From contig JAACMV010000017.1 in NCBI GenBank assembly GCA_010909725.1, positions 1 to 64,000 of the forward strand: 64,000 nucleotides of DNA, read 5' to 3'. This DNA is from Picochlorum sp. 'celeri'. Taxonomy: Eukaryota; Chlorophyta; Trebouxiophyceae. Both the position numbers and the translations under genes were made by a program. Shown in pieces: positions 10,591 to 21,748 of the stretch. Numbering within the stretch: position 1 is the first letter of the stretch; every line of letters starts with the position of its first letter. The notes beneath the pieces are model-generated. The model saw nothing but the letters and a program-made list of their open reading frames with translations, was not told where the DNA came from and made no database searches.

Positions 10591-11950
10591 TCAACCAGAA
10601 ATCAATTTATGATGAACACCAGGACGTGCCCCTCGAACTTTAATGCCATCAGCTTGAATATACACATGAGAAAAGACCTCGTCTAATGGGGGATACGGAT
10701 CAGACTTGGCCTTTTCCACCGCACTGTCAATCTCTTTTTTCAGGCTCTTCTCGATCGCCTTCAGCTCTGATGCCTCGCACATTTTATTGTCCAACAAAAG
10801 TCTGCGGACATGCTCGATTGGGTCGCGCTTTTGCCGAACATTGCTGATCTCATCGCGCGAGCGATATGTGCTGCCAGGATCGGACATGGAGTGCCCGTGG
10901 TACCTGTATGTGTCCATCTCGAGAATCATGGGCCCATTCTCGAGGGCGTACTTTTTGGCATATGCAAAAGCCTGCTTCACTGCAAGCACATCCATTCCAT
11001 CGACCTTCATTCCGGGCATGTAATCTCCTCTGGAATAGAATGCAGGAGACTTGGCTGCTCTCCATTCTGCAGTTCCCATTCCATAATGATTGTTCTCGCA
11101 GACAAACAAACATGGCAAATCCCACAATGCCGCCATATTGAAAGCTTCAAAGACTTGTCCTTGGTTCGCAGCACCATCCCCGTACATGGTGATGCCGATG
11201 CTTCCATCGTCCAAATATTGATGAGCCAGTGCCAACCCTGCTCCAACGGGAACTTGAGCTCCCACAATGCCCTGCCCTCCGTAAAAGTTGCTCTCCTTGC
11301 TGTACATGTGCATGGAGCCTCCTTTACCCTTGGATGCCCCCGTGTACTTCCCCATGAGCTCAGCAATCACACCGTGCACAGTCCCACCGCGAGATAAATA
11401 GAGTGCGTGGTCTCTGTACGATGTGATGATCGAATCATTCTTGGTGATGCTAGCCTCCATACCAACGGCAACCGCCTCCTGACCATCATACAAATGACAG
11501 AACCCACGGATTTGCTTAGCTTTGTACAGCATATCCGCTGTAATCTCCATGCGCCTCATTCTGTACATGTCGGTGAAAAATGCTACAAGTTCGTCCTTCG
11601 TCGTGGTCACCGTCGTCGATGGACCGTCACATTTGTGCGTCTTAAATGGATTTATCTGAATTGCATGCATGATGTAACGTCTTAAATGGAGAAAACCCGC
11701 ACATCGTGAGGGAAGAACGGAGACAAAATCTCAACCCGGCCATGCACGACGGACTCTCGCCCATGGGGGTCGCAGATACAAACCCAACATCGTATATCAT
11801 ACATATATATCATTTTGGACCATCGATACGCACCTCCACGGTCAATTCCTCCGAAGCAGCACTGGACACGAATCTCTGTAGCCCTAGCAAGAGCCTGGCG
11901 TCCTTGCTGGCCTGCGGCGACCTGATCCGTCTGGCAATTGTTCCAATCAT
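10591..11950 (-). CDS. Pyruvate dehydrogenase E1 component subunit alpha, mitochondrial
   Basis: This is the thiamine-diphosphate-dependent E1-alpha subunit that decarboxylates pyruvate in the mitochondrial pyruvate dehydrogenase complex. The 393-residue protein contains [35 protein letters not shown] and [19 protein letters not shown]. It also has the GDGAANQG...CENN thiamine-diphosphate motif and the [16 protein letters not shown] phosphorylation loop, which marks the mitochondrial rather than the plastid class. Exons are 11,834-11,950 and 10,591-11,655, with a 178-nt GT-AG intron. The short first exon encodes an Arg-rich presequence ([10 protein letters not shown]...) that joins in frame to [12 protein letters not shown]. 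An upstream in-frame ATG at 12,034 is possible but would break the presequence pattern. It is divergently transcribed from thioredoxin m. Confidence 0.93.
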
Positions 11951-12278
11951 AATTAATTTGAGGAATCGATATGGTGTCCTTCCCCGTGCGGGCCCGCACT
12001 GTGTTTGAGACGACTTCGCGTTGTTTTTTAACATTGGCTCCCATCAAGTGTCGTATTTGACAGGCGTGAATTCTCTCCGGAGAGATATCTCTCTTGTGGG
12101 TGGCGACCCATGGGCCCTGCTCGGCTTCGGATGAGATTTGGGATTGAGTTTCCAGCTGCGATAATGTCCACTACGGTGGGCCCATAAGAAGGATCCAGTC
12201 GACCACATACGATAGATTTCTTCAAGTTAATGTGATTATATTCACTGCAGATCACGAATATCATCCAACGTGTGAGAA
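11951..12278. promoter_or_regulatory. Divergent promoter region, PDH E1-alpha / thioredoxin m
   Basis: About 330 bp separate the two divergent start codons and must carry both promoters. No clear TATA box at a fixed distance is seen, apart from short AT-rich text near 12,230. The frames crossing it are not conserved. Confidence 0.4.
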
Positions 12279-12857
12279 ATGGCATTTACTACCACAATCG
12301 CGACACCCAAGCCTGTCGCTGCTGGACACGTAGCTGGGCGTGTCGGTCGTCAGACTTCGTTCGCTAACCGTGTGCAAAAGTGGGAACCTAGATATACTTC
12401 GCTGGCAGCTAGAAACGTTGTGGTTCGTGCCGGGGATGCGACATCAACAGGTACGTTGTCTTCGAGAGTCGTCGTGACCTGAATGAGCCCGCGCCTCTTT
12501 CTTGTTCGCCACATTGATGCATGCCGTGTTTTTACAGGTGCTGGAGCTGTGAATGACGACACCTGGGAGGAGCTGGTGCTCAAGTCCTCTGTGCCCGTGC
12601 TCGTGGACTTCTGGGCCCCTTGGTGCGGGCCATGCCGCATGATCGCTCCCATCATCGACGAGATTGCGCAAGAGTATGGGGATAAATTGAAGGCGGTAAA
12701 GCTGAACACGGATGAAAGCCCACAGGTGGCCACCGAGTATGGCATCAGAAGCATCCCAACTGTTATGGTGTTCAAGGATGGTCAGAAAATGGATGCTGTC
12801 ATTGGAGCTGTCCCCAAGTCGACGCTGGTGCAGACGATTGAGAAGTATATGAACTAG
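12279..12857 (+). CDS. Thioredoxin m-type, plastid
   Basis: A small redox protein of the chloroplast stroma that reduces target disulfides using ferredoxin-thioredoxin reductase. Exons are 12,279-12,450 and 12,538-12,857 with an 87-nt GTACGT...AG intron, giving 163 residues. Residues 1 to about 50 are Ser/Thr/Arg/Ala-rich and lack acidic residues except one, as in a plastid transit peptide. The mature domain has [19 protein letters not shown] with the WCGPC active site at about residues 86-90, and the cis-proline loop [12 protein letters not shown]. The [12 protein letters not shown] context and length fit type m; types x or y are less likely. Confidence 0.93.
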
Positions 12858-12998
12858 GTCTCTGTATTTTGTGCTTCTTCTGAGAGACACTACAATGTTG
12901 CAGGGGGGTGGAGGAGGAAAACAGCCTAATTCTGTAAATAATGTAATTGACAAACAATATTGCTACCAATAATGACAGGAAAACAACAACAACAAATA

Positions 12999-15191
12999 TC
13001 AATCCACCCTGTCCGTGCTCCTTCCTTTGGCAACGGCTGATGCGGTGTCTGAACCGAGCTGGTGCTGGGTCACGAGGATGACCAGCATCACCACAATCAA
13101 CCCTCCCACCAAAGCGCTGATGGATACTCCACCAGGAGTCCGCACTTGTGTCCAAGCATACATGGCGCTATCTGTGACTAAAATAATATCTGTGTACCCG
13201 TCCATGTTATAATCTGTTTGGACCACTTGTTGCACCGGAGGGCTCGGGAGGTCAACGGACCACAGCTCTCTTCCGTGCTCGCTCAAAATTGTCAACAAAT
13301 TCCTACCAGCAGCAATTATACCTGATGGAATTGCGTGTTTTCGAAAAGAGAATGGGGCAAACGTGGGGACTGCCCAATCCTGTGCATCGTAGTCATCGTC
13401 TTGTTCGTCTTCCTCCAGCGAATCAGAGTCAAACTGGGGATATTTCTGCCTCCACGTGATTCCCGTATGAATGGAGTATACTCTATCTCCTCTATGATCA
13501 TACGATATAATCTCACCTCTGCTATTGAAATAAAACAAGTTCATCTTCTGATGGAGTGGGTTGGTGGCATAATGTCCATTCTTCCTTGGCACTGGAATTG
13601 CGACTGGGGGAGCAATGTCCAGGGAACCTTGCGGGCGATTTGTGACCGCCAGAGAACAAATGCTTCCATTGAATAAAACCGTGCTAGGAGGTATTCCAGA
13701 AGTTACTTTTGTCATGCACGGGCCCATCTTGTCGTGGCCAAACTGCCGTCGTGCGATATCCATTTCTATTCTCTCTGGTTTCGGAATCCCGCCAGTCACA
13801 TGAACGTGGTCTGGGACGCCATCTCCGTTAATATCTGCATGCAAAGCATTCTTAGAGAGACGTAGGCGACATACTGGCCTCCCGGAGAATAAATGCATGA
13901 TCTCTAAGCCGTCCTCCACATGAGAGACAATCACGTTTGGAGGCATTTTTTGGAGCGGTTTTTCTTTGACGCTTGTCTTCCATTGGAAATGCGTCGATGG
14001 AGGACTATTCAGTCTCGACCCTTCTGCATCAGCTTGCGAGGATCCCAGGTTGTGTCGCTGAGATCCATGGTGCTTACGATGCATGTGGAAATGAGCAACA
14101 TGGATTGATGAATCTGCGTCCCCAAACCACCCATGAGGCAGCGAGGCGAGGATGGATTCTCTGTAGTCTCTGCAAGAGTGCTCACCGTAATGAATCCCCC
14201 CAAGAAGTTCTGCCTTGAGCCTATCGGAATACAACGTTTTGACTCCAGGTTCCACCAGCATCATGGGGTCTTTGTGAAAATCGTCTGGAGTGTGGCTCCA
14301 GGCAATGTGCCCCGTGGCTCCTCCGAAAGCAAAGTACGAGACATGTCTCGATTTCGTGCGAGGATCCGAGTCTAGTTCTGACAGTTTCTCGTCCTTTTCT
14401 CTCCCATGTTCGTGCTTCTCTTCCTCCTCAGCATCCTCCTCATAGTCATAATCATCATCCTCCTCTTCCACGAATTCCCTCACACTGACTACCACAATGC
14501 CCGAGTCGCTCATCACACCACTGTGTGGTGTCACCAGCACAGAAACATCTTTTAAGTCTACTGAATCCCTTATATTTGGAATTCGTGCTCTCCATCTCAC
14601 TTTGAGATTGGAGTCAAGGAGTGCAACCATCCCATTGGACATAACTATCGCAACCACCTGCTTTCTTGGGCGCCGCACGTAATCCTTCCTGGGCATGTCA
14701 AGGCTCCCAGATGTCACAGCGAGGACTTCTGGCGTGTCTTCATCCTCTTTCAGGTTTGCAATGTCCCTCGTTGACAGCACTGCTAAAACAAGAGCAGGTG
14801 CAAAGCCATCTCCATGCTTCTTTGGTGCTGCTAAAATGACCCTGCCCTCGGGCGCTACTGCCACGAACTCTGGCTTTCCATCACCGTTAAGATCGACCTG
14901 CACATGCATGTTATAGTAAGGCAGCGTATGACACCATCGTGCAGCATTACAGCACCAACGTACCGAAGTTGGGCCAGGGAGACTATGTGATCCGGTACCA
15001 GCACCATCACCTGGGAATTTCAAATACCTGCATACATCGCAATAAATGAATTTTCCTGACTTCAAAGGACGCGTAGCTCCATACATGGGCACTCACCAAG
15101 CTTTCTGAAACGTGATGGGCCCGTCGCTCTGCAAGCTGACGAACACCGCACAGATTGCCAGGATAAGGATCCCAACGTCTCTTTTGTACAT
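12999..15191 (-). CDS. FG-GAP repeat membrane protein, NERD1-like
   Basis: This is a homologue of the plant FG-GAP/integrin-alpha-like protein NERD1 (At3g51050 family), a Golgi/endomembrane protein linked to secretion and cell-wall growth. Exons are 15,097-15,191 and 12,999-15,027, with a 69-nt intron, giving 707 residues. The first exon encodes a hydrophobic signal (MYKRDVGILILAICAVFVSL) ending in TFQKAW, which matches the family N-terminus. Calcium-binding-like FG-GAP segments are VDLNGDGKPEF, ADINGDGVPDH and TDYNMDGYTDI. An acidic Asp/Glu run lies near residues 225-245, and a C-terminal membrane helix (SALVGGLIVVMLVILV) is followed by a short tail. The topology is single-pass with a lumenal beta-propeller. 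Function in an alga is inferred. Confidence 0.85.
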
Positions 15192-15332
15192 ACTACAAAG
15201 TTAAATATAAATGTTTCATAAATATACGTGTATAGTGCGCATCAAAATCCTTGTACAATGTACAGGCCACAAGCCACAGCATTGCTCAATTGAAAACTTG
15301 TTGTACAACGCCCAAAAAAGACCCACGCTGTG

Positions 15333-17001
15333 CTACTGCTTTTGTTTTTGCTTTTCTTGCCTCTCTCGAATCGAATCAGCTTCGATTTGGAGGATGGTGT
15401 CGACTGCTTGGTCTTCTCTTCCCTTGATATGCTCCCATGCCTTGTGGCAACGCTTTGTTGATCTCAGAGACCTCCAGACAGCACTGTTGCACTTGAAACC
15501 CGAGCCAAACCCAATTTGCCAGACACGCTGTCCCTGTTTTACTCCTTGCAGGCTTTCTATGAAGGCAAAGCTGTACCACACGGTCGAGCTCGACGTGTTA
15601 CCGTACCAGTGCAGAGAGTTGGCTGACGGTGCCATCTGCTCTCGAGAGAGTTGCAGCTGTTTGCTCAACCCAGTGACAACAGCTCTGCCCCCAGCATGAA
15701 GACAAAAATGATCGAATGCCTTATTGAATCGAGGAATATATGCCTGAAGCTTCAATCCGAGTATCTTCCTAGCGATCCAGTTGATGGCAAAGGCAAGTTT
15801 CTCCCCCAGTGGCAGCACCAGGGGGCCCATCCTGGTCAGGTTGGCCTCCATGGCTCTGGCGGCCACCTTGACGAGGTCTTTGTTCAGCTCGACTCCAATT
15901 TTGTCATCCTGATCTTCCATTTGGTATACGCACCTATACGCGTCATCTTGGGCACCCAGGTGCACCCTGACTACATGCTCTAATTCATACACTGCCCTCC
16001 TTGCCTCTGTCTTCTTATTCGTCAGAAGGATTCCAGCGCCTCCCATCCTGAAAATAGTATTGGGAATGAGCATCGACCTTTCGTTCCCTTGGTACCAATT
16101 TTGTGTGATATTCTCCGTCGACACAACCAGCGCATAACCTCCCCTGTTCAGGCTGCCCAGAAGCCTCTTGGCCAGCCCAATAGAGATGATTCCAGCAGAA
16201 CAGCCCATCCCGCCCAGATTGTACGATTCAATGTCTCTCCTCATCTTGAACTTGTTGATTATCATCGCGGACAGGGACGGCGTGGGATTAAATAACGAAC
16301 AATTGACAACGAGAATGTCGATATCCCTGGGCTTGATCCCTGTTTTGCGCAACACCTTTTCAACCACATCAAAAAGCACCAGCTCCGCCTCTTCCCTTGC
16401 CCAAGCCATGGTTGGCTGGGGTGGATCCAGGTGCAATCCGCTTGGGAACATGGTCTCTTGAGAGAGACCACTTTTTTTCAGCATTCGAAGCTGGAAATCC
16501 AGGCCGTCATCTGTGAAACACCCCTTGTCCCTCGATCCATCCTCAAATCTCTTGTATGACACCCACTTGTCCTCCTTGTTCTGAAAGCATTCAAAATCCA
16601 ATAAATACACCCGATCTTTCAACCACCAGCGCCTCAGAAGAAACAAAACTATCAACGCCGCGGCAAGAAGTGCAAGGGCTCCCAAGTTGTCCGGGTCACA
16701 AATCATCTGCCACAGCCTCATCGTATGCTGCTGAAGAGGGGCGCGAAGGGCCAACCATGCGCTGCGTGGGGAGTCCCATGTTTTCCTCGCTTTATTCTAC
16801 AATGCAAATCAACACATACATCAGAAACGCTCGGACAAATACCTGCAAAACCACGAAATGACAACTACGCACTGCTGCAAACCCCGCGGCCAGGCCGAGA
16901 GCAGGAGCCACGCCCTTTCTCAGGGTGTTTGTTAGATAATCTGTCACATCAGAAAACCATAGAGGCGGAAACTCTGCATTTATGTAGAGTGTTGGAGTCA
17001 A
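15333..17001 (-). CDS. 3-ketoacyl-CoA synthase, FAE1/KCS type
   Basis: This is the condensing enzyme of very-long-chain fatty acid elongation in the ER, joining malonyl-CoA to acyl-CoA. Exons are 16,843-17,001 and 15,333-16,796 with a 46-nt intron, giving 540 residues. The catalytic triad is visible: Cys in GGMGCSAG (about residue 252), His in CLHAGGRAV and Asn in WYGNTSSSTVWY. NCSLFNPTPSLSAM and GNERSMLIPNTIFRMGG are further family blocks. Two hydrophobic segments, one in the short first exon (GVAPALGLAAGFAAV) and one in exon 2 (ALALLAAALIVLFLL), give the N-terminal membrane anchors. Starting at exon 2 would lose the first anchor, so the two-exon model is preferred. Confidence 0.93.
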
Positions 17002-17466
17002 AATACTGGGACCCGGCCAAGCCGTTGTCAGAGGGTGTCAGTTGTTGAGTCAACAGCACCATTATCAGGAATGCGCGATGAAATCGGATGTGCATCTCTC
17101 ATGAAAAATACGCAACAATAACGAACCTTTCGCGGCATGGCCTGTGCGCGCTCCAGGCCCTTGGTCCCCTGCAGCGTCTTTCACGCCCATGTCGTGGCAG
17201 CAACGGCGTTGTTTCCTGTTTCAGACAACGGAGCGCTGGTCACTAGCGCAGGAAAAGTACAATTAAAAAACTAATGGTCTGCATCGTCGAAAACAAGCGC
17301 ACATCGCCCTTCAATGAGGAATCAGGAATGAGCTCCTTCAAGGAAAATCCCAGCATGCAGTCGAACGCAATTGCGTTGCAAGGCTGATTTTGAACGGTGC
17401 ACTACGTTTAATGGGAATGGCACCCATTAAACAAAAAGAGGAATCAGAATATAAATTTATGGGAGC
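17002..17466. promoter_or_regulatory. Divergent promoter region, KCS / RED
   Basis: This spacer of 465 bp between divergent genes should hold both promoters and 5' UTRs. An AT-rich ATATAAATTTATGG segment lies about 10-20 bp before the RED start codon. No repeat or further gene is seen. Confidence 0.4.
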
Positions 17467-18903
17467 ATGGACGGAACCCAGCAAGAGGCACCTCCCGAGA
17501 ACGGGCCCTCGAGCGCTGGTTTGACAAATGCGGACTTTCGAAAACTCCTCGACACTCCACGAGTAAATGGGTCAGGGAATAGGCAAATTAAAGAGAAGAG
17601 TAAGCCTGTGAAAAGGCGTGGTAAGACAGTTCGCCCGCAGGGCACTCAGGAGGAAGAGGTCACGGAACCAACAGATGTGTCCACCTATCGAGACAGAGCA
17701 GAGGAGAGGCGTCGTGGAGTCATCGATGGAGGTACAAGCCATTTAAGTGATAGAGACGTGGCTACGCTGAGCATTGAAGAGTCCAAGTATTTCGGAGGGG
17801 ACGAAGAGCACACGCACCTGGTGAGGGGTCTGGACTATGCTCTGCTGTCCAAGGTGAGGGCGGAGCGCGAGCAGAGACAGAGGGAAGAGCGAAGGATAAA
17901 AATAGAGGATGAAGTTATGAAACAGGTGCCCCCGATGCCGAGGAAGAGCACGTGGGAGGAGAGTGTCTCTCATGGTCATTCAGCACTGGGAAGAGCCATA
18001 CTCCAAGCACTAGGCCAGATCACCAGGGATAGAGGTGGATCGACAGTTGATACGTTTTTACCTCGCAGGACCGGATTTGCGTTTTCGATGAGTCCCACGG
18101 ACAAATTCGAAATGCCCACCGTTCGAATGAGGGCACTGGAGGATGCTCCAAGGACTGCCGCCTGCGCTGAGAATGCGTCTTTGCCCAAAGAAGTGGTCGA
18201 CGAGATTGTCAGCATTATGCAATATGCTCAGGTTGGAGGGGCCAAGTCGCGTAGAAAAGAGTCTGAGATGCGAGCTCGTGAGCCAGAGCAGGTCCAGTTG
18301 GAAATGGCTCCGGCCCAGGAGCAAAAGGAAAAGATGGAGAAAGATGACGATGATGACGAGGACATTTTCGGGGACGCTGGAACAGATTACGTTCCTGAGA
18401 AGAGGAATGAGGCGAAAAAGTCGTCAGGCAAGGCCGCGGGCTCGTATTTTTCGGACACACCACAAGGAGAGGCTAGGACAGAAGATGGCACGAGTCGAGC
18501 ACTTGTGGCCGAGGATGCCACTGGCGCGAATAGGGGGCCACCTCCTGAGCAATGGAATATACATAGACAACGTATGTCGAGGCGTCAGCTGGAGATTGAT
18601 GGATACGAAGAATGCTACCCCTTTGAAGGAGGGGGAATCATGGATGAAAGTGACGATGAAGAGGGTCAGGTCAAACTAGAGAAAGAGGCGCCTCAGCCAG
18701 ACAAAAGAAAAGAATTAATGCGTGAGCAAGCCCGGGAGAAGGCAAAGTTAGATCAAGAGCTGAATCGTATTCAGAAAATTTTTGATGACAAGGGCTATGA
18801 GCACAGATCTGCCTTTGGTGGCACGTCCTCAAAGAAAGACCCTAGCCATCCCAAGGCTGACGAATCCTTCGAGCCCATCCTGAAAAAAAAGAGGCGAATA
18901 TAG
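17467..18903 (+). CDS. RED/IK spliceosomal protein (SMU2-like)
   Basis: This is the homologue of human RED (IK cytokine) and plant SMU2, which with SMU1 joins the spliceosomal B complex in the nucleus. It is an intron-less frame of 478 residues. The RED N-terminal region contains YRDRAEERRRG, DRDVATLSIEESKYFGGDEEHTHLVRGLDYALLSKVR and, further on, GRAILQALGQ. The middle is charged and low-complexity with an acidic DDDDDEDIFGD segment. The C-terminus has the conserved YEECYPFEGGGIMDESDDEE block and ends in a basic KKKRRI tail that could act in nuclear import. It is somewhat shorter than animal RED (about 557) because the RED/RE repeat is missing. Confidence 0.93.
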   Translation: MDGTQQEAPPENGPSSAGLTNADFRKLLDTPRVNGSGNRQIKEKSKPVKRRGKTVRPQGTQEEEVTEPTDVSTYRDRAEERRRGVIDGGTSHLSDRDVATLSIEESKYFGGDEEHTHLVRGLDYALLSKVRAEREQRQREERRIKIEDEVMKQVPPMPRKSTWEESVSHGHSALGRAILQALGQITRDRGGSTVDTFLPRRTGFAFSMSPTDKFEMPTVRMRALEDAPRTAACAENASLPKEVVDEIVSIMQYAQVGGAKSRRKESEMRAREPEQVQLEMAPAQEQKEKMEKDDDDDEDIFGDAGTDYVPEKRNEAKKSSGKAAGSYFSDTPQGEARTEDGTSRALVAEDATGANRGPPPEQWNIHRQRMSRRQLEIDGYEECYPFEGGGIMDESDDEEGQVKLEKEAPQPDKRKELMREQAREKAKLDQELNRIQKIFDDKGYEHRSAFGGTSSKKDPSHPKADESFEPILKKKRRI

Positions 18904-18914
18904 TTACACGATAT

Positions 18915-19924
18915 TTAATTGTCACCCTTGAACACATCCGATAATTCATTCCTTGGAACTTTGTTGGCGGCCAGGTGCTGCTTCCGCTGCTTTCGTGCAC
19001 CGACTTTGGAAACGTATTTCGATTGTTTTGACCTCTTTATTGCCGCCCGTATTGCATTTGGTGACACATATGTGGGATTATCGTAGACAACCGGCCCCCC
19101 AAAGGACCCAGAAAGAATCTTCACGGGGTTCATGCACACCCTTGGGCCCACCTCGATCAATGTGAGGTCTTCTGCCGATTGCACTCTCTTCTCTGGCGAC
19201 ACCTGATAGTTCCTAATCCACACCCGGTCATCTGCCACACTAAAATTAAGTACATGGTCGAAAAATGGCTTTCGTTTGGGGGCTAACGGCGGCGTGGCAA
19301 ATATCTGGCTCAGGACTTCCCTGATCAACTGCAGGTGAGGCGATCTCTCAAAAGCAGCATCGAAAGTCAATACTGGTCTGGAACCCTTGAGATGATTTCC
19401 ACTCAGCTTGAGTTCAGCCATGGTGTGAACTGCAAAATACATTGGTCACATGAGACACATACCACTTGATCACATTATTCACGAGGGTGCACCACTCACC
19501 ATTTGTGACATGGAACTTGATGGAAGGGCCATTGGGTGTCTTTGCAGCCCACAAGTACAAGTCCTGATGCTTTCGAGTCTCGAAAAAGAGCGTTGACGAA
19601 CAGTTCTTGAGATCGGCAACCTCGTTGATGACCCCTCTGTCTGACTTGGTGTCCAGCTTGGCATCCTTTTTCGAATGCGGCAAAAGCTGCAGGATATCTA
19701 AAAGCAAATGCCTCGACCTGTACAAAAATCGTATTTTCAATATGACATGATCAGAGGCGCCCGCCAGGACGGAGCGTAAACACACACCTAAACGTAATGC
19801 CACGAGAAGACACAACAAGAACCTTTTCCTTGTTTTTGAACGATCCATTCCTCTTCTGTACCCTTCCTTCGGCAGTTACTGGATCTTGATTGGTCTCATC
19901 CTTCTTCCCCTTCCTTTTTCCCAT
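18915..19924 (-). CDS. Ribosome biogenesis protein BRX1
   Basis: This is a Brix-domain protein required for 60S subunit assembly in the nucleolus. Three exons (19,788-19,924; 19,500-19,717; 18,915-19,429) with two 70-nt introns give 289 residues. The basic start MGKRKGKK is followed by KVLVVSSRGITFRSRHLLLD across the first splice junction, then DLKNCSSTLFFETRKHQDLYLW. After the second intron come VHTMAELKLSGNHLKGSRP, the BRX1 signature, and later DDRVWIRNYQV. The 3' end lies only 11 bp from the stop codon of the convergent RED gene, so the two 3' UTRs must overlap. Reading frames, junction phases and family motifs all agree. Confidence 0.94.
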
Positions 19925-20207
19925 CGTGCTTTGCTGAATGCTTCACGAAACGAGTAATTGCATGCAGAGACCGTAGGCAGCTTCAGCGTGGGAGGCTTTC
20001 GCTAAGAATCAAAGTATAAATTGTATTTCAATGTTTAAAAGCCTGGGAAATTTCATGCCATCCTGTCTTTATCTTTTGTGGGTCGCCAAGCATCCCGATC
20101 TGTGCATCTCTTTTTTTGTCTGTCACTGGGATCCGGATGGAGTCTCGGCGTATCGGAGCGACATATTGGCAATGGCACAGTTGTGGATCTCTCATAGGTA
20201 TTGAGAG
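19925..20207. promoter_or_regulatory. Divergent promoter region, BRX1 / PRAI
   Basis: About 280 bp between divergent start codons. An AT-rich segment (AAGTATAAATTGTATTTCAAT) lies near 20,010-20,033. No gene is seen. Confidence 0.35.
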
Positions 20208-20990
20208 ATGTTAATAGTTTCGCTCATCGCCCCGAAAGTGTGTGGCACGGAGGGGAGCCTTGTGGCTTGTTCTCCACATGTCCAGCAGCAGCGGACGACA
20301 CTCTTCAAAAGAGTTACGCACAGGACGATGCGTTGCTCCGCATCCCAGAAATGTGATCATTTAGTCAAAGTGTGCGGGGTTGTGTCCCCAGAGGATGCGG
20401 CCTTTGCAGCCTCAGAAGGAGCTGACCTGATTGGCATGATACTGTGGCCCAAGGCTGGGCGAAGCGTCTCGCTGGAGACGGCCAGGAATATCGCAGCAGC
20501 AGCAAAGAAGCACGGATCGCGCGCTGTTGGAGTGTTTGTGGAAGAGACTGCCGAGGCCATAGTGGAAACCTGTGAGGAAGTAGGAATTGATATTGCTCAG
20601 CTTCATGGAGATGTGGCACGCTCAGCATTTGCGTCCCTGCCGCTAGATTTGCAGGTGATATATGTTGTACATGCAGATAGCAATGGTGAGGTGCAAACGG
20701 ACGTGTCGGGGCTTGAGAGAAGGCCGGATTGGTTTCTCGTGGACTCTTTGAAAGGAGGCAGTGGAATGAGGTTTGACTGGGAATCTCTTCGGCCCCCGAC
20801 CTTTTCACAACATGGGTGGTTGCTTGCGGGTGGCCTGACGCATGAGAATGTAGCAAGCGCCATAGAAATCGCCCGGCCTGACGGCGTGGATGTTTCCAGC
20901 GGAGTCTGCGATGACACAAAATTGGCAAAAGATCCAAGCAAAGTGTCTTCCTACGTGCAACGAGCACAAAGAGCTTTTGAAGAGAACTAA
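20208..20990 (+). CDS. Phosphoribosylanthranilate isomerase, plastid
   Basis: It converts N-(5-phosphoribosyl)-anthranilate to the carboxyphenylamino-deoxyribulose phosphate in tryptophan synthesis. This is a single exon of 260 residues. The first 45 or so residues are hydrophobic then basic and Ser/Thr-rich and probably form a plastid transit peptide. The TIM-barrel follows with KVCGVVSPEDA (catalytic Cys), GADLIGMILWPKAGRSVS, VGVFVEE, IAQLHGD, FLVDSLKGGSGMRFDW and the phosphate-binding WLLAGGLTHENV...GVDVSSGVCDD. A second ATG at residue 41 exists; the first is kept because it gives the transit peptide. The gene is a separate monofunctional enzyme, as in plants, not fused to TrpC. Confidence 0.95.
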   Translation: MLIVSLIAPKVCGTEGSLVACSPHVQQQRTTLFKRVTHRTMRCSASQKCDHLVKVCGVVSPEDAAFAASEGADLIGMILWPKAGRSVSLETARNIAAAAKKHGSRAVGVFVEETAEAIVETCEEVGIDIAQLHGDVARSAFASLPLDLQVIYVVHADSNGEVQTDVSGLERRPDWFLVDSLKGGSGMRFDWESLRPPTFSQHGWLLAGGLTHENVASAIEIARPDGVDVSSGVCDDTKLAKDPSKVSSYVQRAQRAFEEN

Positions 20991-21023
20991 TATGTTACAT
21001 TATTATTGTCAAACATGAATGCA

Positions 21024-21748
21024 TTAAAATTGTCTCAGGCCAGCCTCTACCAGTGTGCGTCTCTCTAAGGCACGGGCTTCTCTCCTGGTGACACCCTGCT
21101 CTAACGTGCGCTCTCGCTGAATCGTCAACAGCTGGGCAACGCGTTTTCTCAGAGCTTTGTACTGTGCTGGCTGGTATTCCTCACGCTTGGCGAATTTAAT
21201 GCGCATGGTGAACATCTCACTTCTGAGCCTATCAACCTCTCCCTGGACTGCTTCGGCGGTCGGGAACTCGGTCCTACAGTATTGGGCATTGAATTTAGGG
21301 TTAAAGACATGTAAACAGGCCATGATGTTTCCCGAGCGCTCGTTGCGCACAGTTTCTTCAGCTGTGTACCATGGTGCGGTGCCAAGCAGCAATACTACCA
21401 CCGCAACTCTCTAGTGCACATTCGCCCGTATACGGGGCTCAGATGTCCATAAAATGTGCATATTGGGCATACAAAAGTGAGATACGGGGCAATGTGCTTG
21501 CACAAGGTCCGCATGGACCCAGTGGCACCGCGCCGTCCTCCAGATGTGGTTGTCCGACACAATGCCGGGCATTTTACGTACCTTAAGGTCGCAGCCTTGG
21601 CCTTGGCAGCAGATTTTTTCTCTGGAGCATCTTCGCACACTATTCTTGAGACTGTTCTGGCACGCTGGGCTTGCTGGGGGCCAGTGGCCCTGACTTGTGG
21701 ACCACGCAGGAAGGAGCGTGAGCCTACTGTGTGAGTTGCAGCAATCAT
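21024..21748 (-). CDS. Large ribosomal subunit protein uL29, plastid
   Basis: A nucleus-encoded plastid ribosomal protein L29. Exons are 21,582-21,748 and 21,024-21,273, with a 308-nt intron beginning GTACGT, giving 138 residues. Exon 1 gives a Ser/Arg/Ala-rich transit peptide (MIAATHTVGSRSFLRG...). Exon 2 carries the L29 helical hairpin: EVDRLRSEMFTMRIKFAKRE, YKALRKRVAQLLTIQRER and a basic C-terminus. The chosen acceptor (CTGTAG/G) keeps the frame and starts exon 2 at TEFPTAEAVQGEV. The nearest other acceptor introduces a stop. The intron is long for this window and deserves transcript support. Confidence 0.82.

Noticed and set aside
12028..12285. 85-residue reverse frame between PDH and thioredoxin
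   Set aside because: It covers the divergent promoter and lacks any family similarity.
15001..15027. A 17-nt micro-exon in the NERD1-like gene
   Set aside because: Reading straight on from the 15,027 acceptor keeps the frame open into the first FG-GAP repeat, while a second splice would bring in a stop.
21274..21401. Upstream reverse frame as the true start of plastid L29
   Set aside because: It has no transit peptide and crosses a usable acceptor; splicing to the exon at 21,582-21,748 gives a proper targeting sequence in frame.
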